A stretch of 64,000 bases of DNA, taken from NCBI RefSeq assembly GCF_020687165.1, contig NZ_JAJEQC010000001.1; one strand, given 5' to 3'. A model generated the notes under the pieces. The model saw only the letters and a program-made list of their open reading frames with translations. It was not told where the DNA came from and searched no databases. A program made the translations under genes and the position numbers. The DNA comes from Hominenteromicrobium mulieris. GTDB lineage: Bacteria; Bacillota; Clostridia; Oscillospirales; Acutalibacteraceae. Positions 16,157-25,155 of this stretch are shown here, piece after piece. Within the stretch, counting starts at the first letter, position 1. Every line of letters starts with the position of its first letter.

Positions 16157-17440
16157 ATGCAAAAAACCGATACCCTGTATACCGCATACGTTGAAGTTTT
16201 AAAAGAAGAATTGCTGCCCGCCATGGGCTGCACAGAGCCGATTGCCATTGCCTATGCGGCGGCAGCGGCACGGCGCATTTTAAACGAGCTGCCGTGTGAA
16301 GTCTGCGTCACGGCGAGCGGCAATATCATCAAAAACGTGAAAAGCGTTTTTGTGCCGAACACCGGCGGTCTGCGCGGCATCCCTGCGGCGGCTGCGGCGG
16401 GGATCATAGCAGGACATGACGAGCTTTTATTGGAGGTTATCTCAAAGGCGACCGAAGCAGAGCAGGCGGAGATCAAGGCTTATATGGAGCACACGCCGAT
16501 CACCGTGAAGCTTTCGGACTCTCCCTATATTTTCGACATTGACATTACGGTGAAAAGTGAGCATCATACGGCAAACGTGCGTATTGTGGGGCACCACACG
16601 AATATTGTGCATACGGAAAAAGACGGCGAAATATTGCTCGATACCTGTGCCGATACTCCGGCGGAAAGCACGGACAGCGGCATTTGCGACCGCAGTGCGT
16701 TTTCGGTGAAGACGATTCTTGAGTTTGTTGAGTGTGCAGAGCTTTGCGATATTGAAACGCCCGTAAAACGGCAGATTGACTACAACACACGCATTGCGAA
16801 AGAAGGTTTATCGGGCAGTTGGGGCGCGAACATCGGCAAGGTATTGCTCGAAACCTACGGCGATGATGTGAAAATCCGCGCCAGAGCCATGGCGGCTGCG
16901 GGCAGCGACGCGCGTATGAACGGCTGCTCCCTGCCGGTCGTCATCGTTTCCGGCAGCGGCAATCAGGGAATGACGGCTTCTCTGCCCGTTGTGGAGTATG
17001 CAAAAGAATTGAACGTCGGCTATGAAAAAATGATTCGCGCGGTGGCACTCTCCGACCTCGTGACGATCCACCTGAAGTCCGGCATTGGACGGCTTTCCGC
17101 GTACTGCGGCGCTGTGAGCGCAGGCTGCGGCTGCGGCGCGGGCATTGCGTACTTATACGGCGGCGGACTGAAAGAAATCGAGCACACAATCGTCAACTCC
17201 ATTGCTATTGATTCCGGGATGGTATGCGACGGCGCAAAAGCCTCGTGCGCGGCAAAAATTGCATCTGCTGTGGATGCCGGCATTTTGGGCTACCACATGT
17301 ACAAAAACGGGCAGCAGTTCCGCGCGGGTGATGGCCTTGTCACGAAGGGCGTTGAGGAGACGATACGCAACATCGGCATACTGGCCCGCGAAGGTATGCG
17401 CGAGACCGACCGCGAGATTTTGCATATCATGTGCGATTAA
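16157..17440 (+). CDS. L-cysteine desulfidase family protein (CyuA/YhaM, UPF0597)
   Basis: This family breaks L-cysteine down to pyruvate, ammonia and sulfide with an oxygen-labile 4Fe-4S cluster, and is related to the alpha chain of anaerobic serine dehydratase. The 427-residue protein shows Cys25 in MGCTEPIA and the late pair Cys357 and Cys364 in VCDGAKASCAAKI, which are candidate cluster ligands. Conserved SGSGNQGMTASLPV and a glycine-rich GCGCGAGIAYLYGG stretch are also typical. AGGAG precedes the ATG. A sequence-only call cannot exclude another amino acid as substrate. Two hairpins follow the gene. Confidence 0.85.
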   Translation: MQKTDTLYTAYVEVLKEELLPAMGCTEPIAIAYAAAAARRILNELPCEVCVTASGNIIKNVKSVFVPNTGGLRGIPAAAAAGIIAGHDELLLEVISKATEAEQAEIKAYMEHTPITVKLSDSPYIFDIDITVKSEHHTANVRIVGHHTNIVHTEKDGEILLDTCADTPAESTDSGICDRSAFSVKTILEFVECAELCDIETPVKRQIDYNTRIAKEGLSGSWGANIGKVLLETYGDDVKIRARAMAAAGSDARMNGCSLPVVIVSGSGNQGMTASLPVVEYAKELNVGYEKMIRAVALSDLVTIHLKSGIGRLSAYCGAVSAGCGCGAGIAYLYGGGLKEIEHTIVNSIAIDSGMVCDGAKASCAAKIASAVDAGILGYHMYKNGQQFRAGDGLVTKGVEETIRNIGILAREGMRETDREILHIMCD

Positions 17441-17451
17441 ATGTGATAAAC

Positions 17452-17546
17452 AAAGAGACGTTTCTCTGTAGTTTTACAGGGGAACGTCTCTGTTCATTTT
17501 ACATAAAGCGCTCCGGCAGACGAAAACAGTCCGCTGGGGCGCTTGG
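17452..17546. terminator. Two hairpins between convergent genes
   Basis: The first hairpin (17452-17496) has a long, slightly imperfect stem around a loop near 17470 and is followed by TTCATTTT on the plus strand, so it should terminate the cysteine desulfidase transcript. The second (about 17506-17546), an imperfect GC-rich stem, faces the end of the convergent flavoprotein gene; its U-tract on the minus strand is poor. Confidence 0.6.
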
Positions 17547-17550
17547 TATG

Positions 17551-19152
17551 TTATAGACTTTGCTTCAAGATTTCTTCTGCGCAGCGCAGGCCGTCTACGG
17601 CGGCGCTGGTGATGCCGCCGGCGTAACCTGCGCCCTCTCCGCACGGAAACAGACCACGCACCGTGGGGCACTCGCGCGTCTCGTTTCGGAGGATGCGCAC
17701 GGGTGAAGAGCTTCGGGTCTCGGGAGCGGTCAATAAAGCGTCCGGGTCGTCAAAGCCCTTCAGCCGCCTGCCCATGCGGCGGATGCCCTCCGCCATGGAA
17801 TCGCAGATATAATCGGGCAGCACGGCCCTTAAATCGCCGGGCACAACTCCGGGCCGATAGGTCGGCTGCACGCTGCCGTTCAGCGCAGTCGTTACGCGGT
17901 TTTCAAGCAGGTCGCCAACGCGCTGGCACGGGGCACTGTATGCTCCCCCGCCCGCTTCAAATGCGGCGCGCTCGATTTTACGCTGAAACGCAATGCCGGC
18001 AAGCGGATGCGCGGAACCGAAATCCTCCGGCGTGATGCCGACAAGCAGCGCGGCATTGCTGTTTTGACCGTCGCGGGCGTATTCGCTCATGCCGTTTGTC
18101 ACGACACTACCCGTTTCGGATGCCGCACCGACGACGTAGCCGCCCGGGCACATGCAGAACGTGTACACGCCGCGGCCGTTTTCAAGGTGAACATTGAGTT
18201 TGTAGTCCGCCGCGCCGAGTGCGGGGTCGCCTGCAAAATCGCCGTACTGTGCGCGATCTATCGTCTCTGCGTGGTGCTCGATGCGCGCGCCGACGGAAAA
18301 CGGCTTCGGCTCCATAGGTACACAGCTTTTTTCAAACAGCATTTTAAATGTATCGCGCGCACTATGGCCGATAGCGAGAATGACGTGTGCGGTCTCGATC
18401 GTCTCATTCACACCGTTTGTCTCGGCAACAACCCCGCAAACAGCATTGTTTTTGACGAGCAGGTCGGTCATCTGCGTGTTGAAGCGCACTTCGCCGCCGA
18501 GAGATTTGATCTCCTCGCGAATGGCGCGGACGGTTTGCGGCAGCTTGTCCGTGCCGACGTGCGGCTTTGCGTCAAATGGAATGTCTTCGGGTGCGCCGTG
18601 CTCGCAGAGCGTTTGCAATACGAAGAAAATGCGCTCATCTTTCGTGCCTGTATTGAGTTTGCCGTCCGAAAACGTGCCTGCGCCGCCCTCACCGAACTGC
18701 ACGTTGCAGCTTGGGTTTAGTTTTCGCATCTGCCAGAAGGTGTTTACGGCCGCTTGGCGTTCTTCTACGGAGCCGCCGCGCTCTAAGATGATCGGGCGCA
18801 GGCCGGCGCGTGCGAGCAATAAGCCTGCGAACATGCCCGCCGGGCCAAAACCCACAACGACCGGACGCTGCGACAATGTACCGTGCGGCGGTATTGCATA
18901 GGTTCTTTTCGGCGCTTTTGTGACGTGGCTGTCGCGCACGCGGGAAAGCAGCTTGTCTTCGTTGCCGTCCGTTTCCACATCCACGGTAACGACAAAGCGC
19001 ACGTCCTGCTTTTTTCTGGCATCGACAGAGCGCTTGACAAGTGCCAGTTTTTTGAGCGTCTGCACATCGGTACGCAGTTTTTTGGCGGCTGCGCGGCGCA
19101 AAGCTTCGTCCGTATAGTGAAGCGGCATGGAAATGTCGCTGATGCGTATCAT
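17551..19152 (-). CDS. FAD-dependent dehydrogenase, COG2509 type
   Basis: A 533-residue flavoprotein with an N-terminal small domain (about residues 1-75), then a dinucleotide-binding motif VVGFGPAGMFAGLLLARAG near residue 90-105 and ILERGGSVEER. Later motifs include GTFSDGKLNTG, ILAIGHSARDT and a C-terminal LFPCGEGAGYAGGITSAAVD typical of the FAD family. The biological substrate of this widespread group is not established. The ATG at 19152 has AAGGAGG nine bases upstream; an in-frame start at 19242 is inside the upstream gene and is rejected. The start and the upstream stop share ATGA, which points to coupled translation. Confidence 0.85.
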   Translation of the reverse strand: MIRISDISMPLHYTDEALRRAAAKKLRTDVQTLKKLALVKRSVDARKKQDVRFVVTVDVETDGNEDKLLSRVRDSHVTKAPKRTYAIPPHGTLSQRPVVVGFGPAGMFAGLLLARAGLRPIILERGGSVEERQAAVNTFWQMRKLNPSCNVQFGEGGAGTFSDGKLNTGTKDERIFFVLQTLCEHGAPEDIPFDAKPHVGTDKLPQTVRAIREEIKSLGGEVRFNTQMTDLLVKNNAVCGVVAETNGVNETIETAHVILAIGHSARDTFKMLFEKSCVPMEPKPFSVGARIEHHAETIDRAQYGDFAGDPALGAADYKLNVHLENGRGVYTFCMCPGGYVVGAASETGSVVTNGMSEYARDGQNSNAALLVGITPEDFGSAHPLAGIAFQRKIERAAFEAGGGAYSAPCQRVGDLLENRVTTALNGSVQPTYRPGVVPGDLRAVLPDYICDSMAEGIRRMGRRLKGFDDPDALLTAPETRSSSPVRILRNETRECPTVRGLFPCGEGAGYAGGITSAAVDGLRCAEEILKQSL

Positions 19153-20426
19153 CGTTTTTCCTCCTTCAGGCAGCGATAGGCTGCGCTTTTTCCGGCTGTG
19201 ATGCCGCTTGCCCACGCAAAATGCAGGTTGTAGCCGCCGCAATCGCCGTGGATATTCAGCATCTCGCCTGCAAGGTAAAGCCCCGGGGCTTTTTTAGATG
19301 CCATCGTGTGCGGGTCGAGCTCCGTAAGCGGCACGCCGCCCGCCGTGACCTGCGCCGCAGAAAAATCTTTCGTGCCGGTGATGTCCAACCTCCAGCCTTT
19401 AAGGAGAGAAGCAAGCTTTTTAAGCTGTAGGGCTTTGATTTTTACCGCCGGTTCGCTTTGCACGATGCCCGCCGCGCCGACAAGCATGTAGCCGAGACGC
19501 ATATTGAGTAGGCCGGAGAGCAGATCGCCCGCTGCACGTGCGGGATACAATTTTGTCATCTCAAGGAGATAATCAAGCACGTCCTGATAGGCCATGTCCG
19601 GTAATAGATCGAGCTGTACGGCGAGTGAAGCGTACTTCTTATTGCGGATCGTGCCGAGCGCAAAGAACTCGCCGGCATACACGGAAAGGCCGAACACGCA
19701 GATGCCGGAAATGCCGGTATCCGTAAACTGCACCTCGCCGCTTTCTTTATAGACGGGTTTGCCGTCTGCCAAAAGCACGGCGTTTGCAAGGGCGCGCGTG
19801 CCGGAGAGCGTTTTCCACTGTTTTGCGCGCACGGTAAGCTGCGTTAAAGACGGATACAGCTTTGTCACCGTGTGGCCGAGCTGCTTTGCGAGCGTGTAGC
19901 CCTCGCCGCAGGAATGGCGCGGAGATGCCGCACCGCCGCACGTCAAAATGCACTGCTTTGTGAAAAGCTGCGTGCCGTCCGTACAGATGAGCGTAAATCC
20001 GTTTTTGACTTTCTCGATTTTTGAGACGGTGTGTTCTTCCGAAAACGACACGCCGTATTTTTCGGCATCCCACCGCAAAGCGGAGAGTACGGCCGCCGCC
20101 TGCTGATTCTGCGGGTATACCCTGCCCTCGCTGTCCGACTTGGTGACAAGCCCCATTTCGCGGAACACGGCACAAATAGCTTCGGGCGTGTATTCATGCA
20201 ATAGGTCTTGAATTGCCGTAACATCGCCGTGGTAATGCGCGGGCGAAACGTTTAAATTCGTTAAATTGCAGCGGCCGTTGCCGGTGGCGAGCAGTTTTCT
20301 GCCAAGCTTTGCGTTGCCCTCCAAAACAAGAACAGAACCGCGTTTTTTCAAAACATGCGCGGCGGCACACGACGCCATAAGCCCCGCTGCACCGCCGCCG
20401 ATGATGATAATGTCTTTTGTTTCCAT
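19149..20426 (-). CDS. HI0933/YhiN-family flavoprotein
   Basis: A 425-residue predicted NAD(P)/FAD-dependent oxidoreductase of the HI0933 family (also annotated as aminoacetone oxidase-like). It starts with the FAD-binding motif IIIGGGAAGLMASCAAA and has the family motif LLATGNGRCNLTN around residues 45-57, plus LTCGGAASPRHSCGEG and the C-terminal GLYLAGEMLNIHGDCGGYN. The reaction is not known. AAGGAAG precedes the ATG. It is followed by a second flavoprotein in a four-base overlap, and 13 bases separate it from the upstream membrane protein gene, so three genes may form one operon. Confidence 0.88.
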   Translation of the reverse strand: METKDIIIIGGGAAGLMASCAAAHVLKKRGSVLVLEGNAKLGRKLLATGNGRCNLTNLNVSPAHYHGDVTAIQDLLHEYTPEAICAVFREMGLVTKSDSEGRVYPQNQQAAAVLSALRWDAEKYGVSFSEEHTVSKIEKVKNGFTLICTDGTQLFTKQCILTCGGAASPRHSCGEGYTLAKQLGHTVTKLYPSLTQLTVRAKQWKTLSGTRALANAVLLADGKPVYKESGEVQFTDTGISGICVFGLSVYAGEFFALGTIRNKKYASLAVQLDLLPDMAYQDVLDYLLEMTKLYPARAAGDLLSGLLNMRLGYMLVGAAGIVQSEPAVKIKALQLKKLASLLKGWRLDITGTKDFSAAQVTAGGVPLTELDPHTMASKKAPGLYLAGEMLNIHGDCGGYNLHFAWASGITAGKSAAYRCLKEEKR

Positions 20427-20439
20427 TTAAACTTCCTTA

Positions 20440-20925
20440 TTAAATGAACATGCCGAGCAGGCCGTAGGAGAAGATCGCCATTAAAATATCCGCGATGAGC
20501 GTGCCGCCGATGACGGAGAAAAGCGCGTCTTTAATGGGCATTTTCATCAGCGCCGCGGCAAGCGAACCCGTCCATGCGCCGGTGCCCGGCAGCGGAATGG
20601 CGACGAAGATGAGCAGGCCGAACGTCTTGTACTTTTCAATCTGCGCAAACTTGCTTCTGCCCTTGGCTTCCATGCGGTCAACAAGCTTTACAAAGCGCGT
20701 GTTGCGCATCCAGTCGAAAATCTTATTGATAAAGAGCAGAATGAACGGCGTCGGTAGAATGGTGCCGATGAAGCAGATCAGCATGGCAGGCAATAAATCT
20801 ACGCCGAGCATTTTCGCCGCAACAAGACCACCGCGCAGCTCGATGATGGGCATCATGGAGAGGATGAACACCGTAAGCTCACCCGGAATAATATTTCTGA
20901 AAAAATTGACAAGTGCTTCTACCAT
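20440..20925 (-). CDS. Small multidrug-export-like membrane protein (COG2426)
   Basis: A 161-residue polytopic membrane protein of the family once named small multidrug export. Hydrophobic segments are visible near residues 10-28, 40-65, 100-125 and 138-160. The conserved core includes MPIIELRGGLVAAKMLG, PLPGTGAWTGSLAAALM and IGGTLIADILMA. The transport function is inferred from old family naming and is unproven. GAAAGGA precedes the ATG. Confidence 0.8.
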   Translation of the reverse strand: MVEALVNFFRNIIPGELTVFILSMMPIIELRGGLVAAKMLGVDLLPAMLICFIGTILPTPFILLFINKIFDWMRNTRFVKLVDRMEAKGRSKFAQIEKYKTFGLLIFVAIPLPGTGAWTGSLAAALMKMPIKDALFSVIGGTLIADILMAIFSYGLLGMFI

Positions 20926-21056
20926 ACTGAATTGTTCCTTTCATGATCCGTTCTTTTTCAAGTTCCTTAAAAGTTCCGCAAATAAGTATACTAAACGTCA
21001 TGGTTTTTATTTTTCTTTTTAAGAATTATAACTTACGTTTTGCTGACAAAACGTGT

Positions 21057-21884
21057 TCAAGATGTTTTCTGTGCGGCACAATAAGCTTCAAGGTCGCCGA
21101 ACGAGTAGCCCATTTCTTCCCATTTTGTAAGGAGCTCATCTAAGATTTCGGCGTTCGTGCTCGACGTGCTGTGCAGTAAAACGACCGCGCCGGGGTGAAT
21201 GCGCGGTAATAATTTAGAAAATGCCTGCTCGGGTGTGGGCTGGTCATCCGTATACCAATCGACATAGGCAAGGCTCCAAAACACCGTGGAATACCCGAGT
21301 TGCTGCGCCATTTTGAGGTTTTCCTCACAGAATTTGCCCTGCGGCGGGCGGTAGAGCTTCGGCATTTCACTGCCGAGAATGTCCCTGTACAGCGCTTCAT
21401 TCTTTTGCAGCTCGGTCTGAAAGCTCTGGATATCGCCGATCTTCGACATATCCGGGTGCGAATACGTGTGGTTGCCGATGGTGTGGCCTTCCTCTGCCAT
21501 GCGTTTTACAAGCTCCGGCTGCGTCTCAAAATAATTGCCGACGAGGAAGAACGTTGCCTTTACGCCGTGCTTTTTGAGCGCGTCCAGAATTCTCTCCGTG
21601 TTGCCGTTTTCAAAGCCGGCATCAAACGTGATGTAGATCTCTTTTTGGTTCGCGTCGCCGACATACAGCGCGTCGAAATTTCTTAAATACTCCTGCGAGG
21701 CATTTGCAACGGGCGGTGCGCCCTCGCTTTGAAAGCTCAAACCCCAATCGGTAATACCTGCGGCGGCCTCTGCCGCACCCAAACGGTTGACTGCGCGCAA
21801 AGCGCAAACCATACCGATACACAAGAGAATGATTGCCAAAACAACATAAAGCACCTGCTTTTTACCGAATATGTGCACTTTCAT
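21057..21884 (-). CDS. PdaA-like polysaccharide deacetylase
   Basis: A 275-residue NodB-type deacetylase anchored by an N-terminal membrane segment (residues 11-31). It matches the PdaA subgroup, which removes N-acetyl groups from muramic acid so that muramic delta-lactam can form in the spore cortex. Motif 1 is ITFDAGFENG with Asp88 as likely catalytic base; the second aspartate of the classic TFDD motif is alanine (in B. subtilis PdaA, from memory, it is asparagine). His139 and His143 (IGNHTYSHP) should bind metal; RPPQGKF (Arg179) and WSLAYVDW follow, then PGAVVLLHS. A cortex role is inferred from the subgroup and from other spore genes here. Confidence 0.85.
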   Translation of the reverse strand: MKVHIFGKKQVLYVVLAIILLCIGMVCALRAVNRLGAAEAAAGITDWGLSFQSEGAPPVANASQEYLRNFDALYVGDANQKEIYITFDAGFENGNTERILDALKKHGVKATFFLVGNYFETQPELVKRMAEEGHTIGNHTYSHPDMSKIGDIQSFQTELQKNEALYRDILGSEMPKLYRPPQGKFCEENLKMAQQLGYSTVFWSLAYVDWYTDDQPTPEQAFSKLLPRIHPGAVVLLHSTSSTNAEILDELLTKWEEMGYSFGDLEAYCAAQKTS

Positions 21885-21994
21885 TCTGTGTTCCCCCTAT
21901 TTCTTTTTATAAAGAGTATGTGCAGGCACATAAAAAAGAACCGGGATAGCATTGCGAAGCACATGAAAATCCTGTACAATGATAAAAAGATGAA

Positions 21995-22051
21995 TTGTAA
22001 GCTGATTGTAAGAATTCTATTCCCGATTTTGTAAGAGGTATTCTGTATACT
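21995..22051 (+). promoter_or_regulatory. TTGTAAG direct repeats upstream of the two-component operon
   Basis: TTGTAAG occurs at 21995, 22006 and 22029, so the first two are exactly 11 bases apart and the third 23 further on. A TATACT -10 box lies at 22046-22051 with no good -35 box. Eleven-base direct repeats before a weak promoter fit a site for an OmpR-type regulator, probably the adjacent one. Confidence 0.5.
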
Positions 22052-22081
22052 TTCAGCATGGAGTGAAAAGGAGGGCATTTT

Positions 22082-22789
22082 ATGCCGGATATGAATAAGA
22101 AAACCATTTTGGTTGTGGATGACGACCACGAGATCGTGCGCGCCATTACCATTACGCTGGAGCGCGAGGGCTACCATGTGCTGAACGCTTACGACGGCTT
22201 GCAGGCGCTGGATTGCGTGACCTCCCGCGAAGTGCATCTGATTATCATCGACGTGATGATGCCGAAGCTGGACGGACTTTCCGCCGTGATGAAAATCCGC
22301 GAAAAGAAAAATCTGCCCATCATCATTCTTTCCGCAAAGGGCGAAGACAGCGACAAAATTCTCGGTCTTTCCATGGGCGCGGACGATTACATTTCGAAGC
22401 CGTTCAACCCGATGGAGCTTGTGGCGCGGGTGAAATCGCAGCTGCGGCGCTACACTGACCTCGGCGACATCAACACGCGCAGCGACAACGTGATCGTGAA
22501 CGGGCGTTTGACGTTCAAGCTGGACGAGCACGTGCTGTATGCGGACGGCGAGCCAGTAAAACTGACGGCGACGGAAACGAAAATCGTGGAGCTTTTGATG
22601 AAGCACCCGGGCCGCATCTTCCCCGCCGAGGAAATTTACAGCCGCATCTGGAACGAACCCGCGTACTCGGCGGAAAACACCGTGATGGTGCACATCCGCA
22701 GAATTCGCGAGAAAATCGAGCTGAACCCAAGCGAGCCGGAATACTTGAAAGTGGTATGGGGGATCGGTTATGAAATTGAAAAGCACTAA
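22082..22789 (+). CDS. OmpR/VanR-like response regulator
   Basis: A 235-residue DNA-binding response regulator. The receiver domain (about 7-120) has the acidic pair in VVDDDHE, the phosphoacceptor Asp57 in IIIDVMMPKLDG and the lysine in ISKPFNPMEL. The C-terminal winged-helix domain (about 135-232) contains the LTATETKIVELLMKHPG and VMVHIRRIREKIE stretches of the OmpR/PhoB class. AAAAGGAGG precedes the ATG. The last 20 bases overlap the histidine kinase gene, so the pair is co-transcribed. The regulon cannot be known from sequence; direct repeats just upstream suggest autoregulation. Confidence 0.95.
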   Translation: MPDMNKKTILVVDDDHEIVRAITITLEREGYHVLNAYDGLQALDCVTSREVHLIIIDVMMPKLDGLSAVMKIREKKNLPIIILSAKGEDSDKILGLSMGADDYISKPFNPMELVARVKSQLRRYTDLGDINTRSDNVIVNGRLTFKLDEHVLYADGEPVKLTATETKIVELLMKHPGRIFPAEEIYSRIWNEPAYSAENTVMVHIRRIREKIELNPSEPEYLKVVWGIGYEIEKH

Positions 22790-25040
22790 CCTTGCCCGCG
22801 GCGTTTTCGCCTGGTTCTGCTTTTTGCTGTGCGCGTTTTCTATTATTGCGGGGTTGATATTTGCCATATACTACGGGCGAAGCATTTTTGACGAGGGTAG
22901 CTATTTTTTTACCGAGATCGGACAAGCACTTTCGGGTGATCTGCGCGAAACGGATACGTATAAAGAAAATGCTTCCGCGCTGTTTGAGCGATTGTATTAC
23001 AGTACGCAAGGCGATACCGCCGCGAATTCAAATGTGGCTGACGACGAAGATGCGGACGAAAACGCCGTAGCATCGAGCAGCTATCATTACTATGTTTCGC
23101 GTGACGAAACCGGCACAACGGTCTCCACGGTCTATGTGGAATCGATTTCTAAAGACGACCTCTATTCCGTAACAAGCTATAGCACAGACCCTGCCGGTAA
23201 AACGGTGACGAATGACTCAAACTGGGATGCACAGACGCTGCCGGAGGGGTTCAATTACCTTTTCATCTGCGAAGAAGGTGTAGTCAGAATTTATCACAGC
23301 GATAAAGACGGTGCTTTAGACTGTGTTTTCAGCAGTGATACACCGGGTGCAGTTTATACAAATACGCTTTCGTATACACTGGAAGCATTGAGACAAAGTA
23401 GCGTTCAATCGCCTAAAATCAGTTTTGCGGTGCGCACAGAGCCGACCTCTTACTACTCCTCGAACGAAATTGTCAGCGCAGCGCAGTTGCAAATGAAAAC
23501 CATATATTTTTATATGGGATTGATTATGGCAGCGGTGATTATGTTCGTTCTGGTGCTGCTGTTCTCCATTTTGTTCCGGCAGGACAGAAAGCTGTTTGAG
23601 CGCTACATTGCACACGGACTCAAATGGATTTGGATAGAAATCAAAGTCATAGCTGTATTTGTATGGGCTTTTGTTGTGCTCAATATCATTTCGTATGGGT
23701 TTGACCTTGCAGGCACAGCTGTTACCCTGTTCTCCGTGTTCTTTGTGTTCTATTTGCTCGGCATCGATATTTCTCACAACCGGCGGATTTATCGGCACAA
23801 CATCATTCATTCCGTTTTGAAGCTTGTGCTTGGCAACCGCGAAGGAAAAAAATTCGAGCAGATTGTTTACCGCAAATACATGGCGACCGCCGGTATTTTG
23901 GTGGGGCTTTGCATCGTAGGTGTTTTAGGATATGTGTTCTTTTACAGCCATTGGTTGATGAATACGATTTGGTTTGTCGCGTTTTACGTCGGTCTGTTTT
24001 CCGCGGGTGTGGGTACGCTTGTATGGTTTGCGTGGGCACTGCGCGACGACCTGCGCGATTATGGCAAGCTGATGGAGCAGGTGGAGCAAATGTACAAGGG
24101 CGACCTTGACGCGATGAATCACCTGCCCGCTACTTCCCCGCTTTATGATTCCGCTATGCAGCTCAATATGATCCGTGACGGCATCCGTATCGCGGTGGAG
24201 GAAGGCATCAAATCCGAGCGCACGAAGGTGGAGCTTATCACGAATGTTTCGCACGACATCAAAACGCCGCTCACGTCCATCATCAGCTATATTGAATTGA
24301 TGAAGACCGAGCCGAATCTGCCGCCGCACATGCAGGATTATTTGAAGATCGTCTCGCAGAAAGCAGACCGTCTGCGCCATATGCTGCAAGATATTTTCGA
24401 TGTCTCTAAAGCCGCAACCGGCAATATTACGCTGATGCCGGAATACATCGGTCTCGATAAGCTTTTGCGGCAGACGCTCGGAGATATGGACGGCGTGATG
24501 AACGACAGCGAGCTGACGTGGCGCGTGCAGATCCCGCAGGAGGACTTCCCCGTTTATGCTGATGGGCAGCGCATGTACCGTGTGTTCCAGAACCTCATTA
24601 AGAACGCGGCACAATATGCGCTTGAGGGTTCGCGTGTCTACGTGGAACTGCAAAAGCAGGGTCAAAACGCCGTCGTGACGATCCAGAATATCTCGAAATA
24701 CGAGCTTACCATGGACGGCGATTCGCTGACGGCCCGCTTTGTGCGCGGGGATGACAGCCGTTCCACTTCCGGCAGCGGCCTTGGCCTTTCTATTGCGAAA
24801 AGCTTCACGGAGGCCTGTGGCGGTACTTTCCACGTGACCGTAAAGGGCGACCTTTTTACCGTGATGATTACCCTGCCGCTCAAAGAGCCGCCGAAGGAGC
24901 CGGAAAAGGAACCGCTGACCGAAACGGCAGACGCAGAGAATATAGCAAGCGAGCCGGAAACCAACCCCGACGCGTTCCCCGAAGCTTCGGAGCAGACAGA
25001 AAACACCGAATCCCCGGAGTCTTCGGAACCCGAAAATTGA
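22770..25040 (+). CDS. Membrane sensor histidine kinase, VanS-like catalytic core
   Basis: A 756-residue kinase partner of the overlapping response regulator. The N-terminal membrane segment (about 12-36) leads to an extracytoplasmic sensor domain of about 210 residues, which then meets a cluster of further membrane segments (roughly 246-430). The H-box is VSHDIKTPLTSIISYI with His495. The ATPase domain has NLIKNAAQYA (N-box) and the glycine-rich GSGLGLSIAKSF. A tail of about 65 residues is rich in Pro and Glu and looks disordered. The kinase core resembles VanS-type sensors of envelope stress, but the ligand of the unusual multi-membrane sensor is unknown. Confidence 0.93.
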   Translation: MKLKSTNLARGVFAWFCFLLCAFSIIAGLIFAIYYGRSIFDEGSYFFTEIGQALSGDLRETDTYKENASALFERLYYSTQGDTAANSNVADDEDADENAVASSSYHYYVSRDETGTTVSTVYVESISKDDLYSVTSYSTDPAGKTVTNDSNWDAQTLPEGFNYLFICEEGVVRIYHSDKDGALDCVFSSDTPGAVYTNTLSYTLEALRQSSVQSPKISFAVRTEPTSYYSSNEIVSAAQLQMKTIYFYMGLIMAAVIMFVLVLLFSILFRQDRKLFERYIAHGLKWIWIEIKVIAVFVWAFVVLNIISYGFDLAGTAVTLFSVFFVFYLLGIDISHNRRIYRHNIIHSVLKLVLGNREGKKFEQIVYRKYMATAGILVGLCIVGVLGYVFFYSHWLMNTIWFVAFYVGLFSAGVGTLVWFAWALRDDLRDYGKLMEQVEQMYKGDLDAMNHLPATSPLYDSAMQLNMIRDGIRIAVEEGIKSERTKVELITNVSHDIKTPLTSIISYIELMKTEPNLPPHMQDYLKIVSQKADRLRHMLQDIFDVSKAATGNITLMPEYIGLDKLLRQTLGDMDGVMNDSELTWRVQIPQEDFPVYADGQRMYRVFQNLIKNAAQYALEGSRVYVELQKQGQNAVVTIQNISKYELTMDGDSLTARFVRGDDSRSTSGSGLGLSIAKSFTEACGGTFHVTVKGDLFTVMITLPLKEPPKEPEKEPLTETADAENIASEPETNPDAFPEASEQTENTESPESSEPEN

Positions 25041-25058
25041 AAAAGTTGAGTATATAAA

Positions 25059-25145
25059 ACCGCCTGCAGGAGATATGAAACCTGCAGGCGGTGCTACTAT
25101 GCAAAAGCACGGCGCAAAATTTTTTCTCGCGCCGTGCTTTTCGTC
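25059..25145. terminator. Tandem hairpins between convergent genes
   Basis: The first hairpin has a perfect 12-base-pair stem (25059-25070 with 25081-25092). The second has a 13-base-pair stem (25103-25115 with 25129-25141), with T runs on both strands, and can stop transcription from the kinase gene and from metY. Confidence 0.85.
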
Positions 25146-25155
25146 TATATAAATG

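Noticed and set aside
25059..25145. Tandem hairpins as a short CRISPR-like or mobile repeat
   Set aside because: The two stems differ in sequence and sit exactly between two convergent gene ends, which fits terminators.
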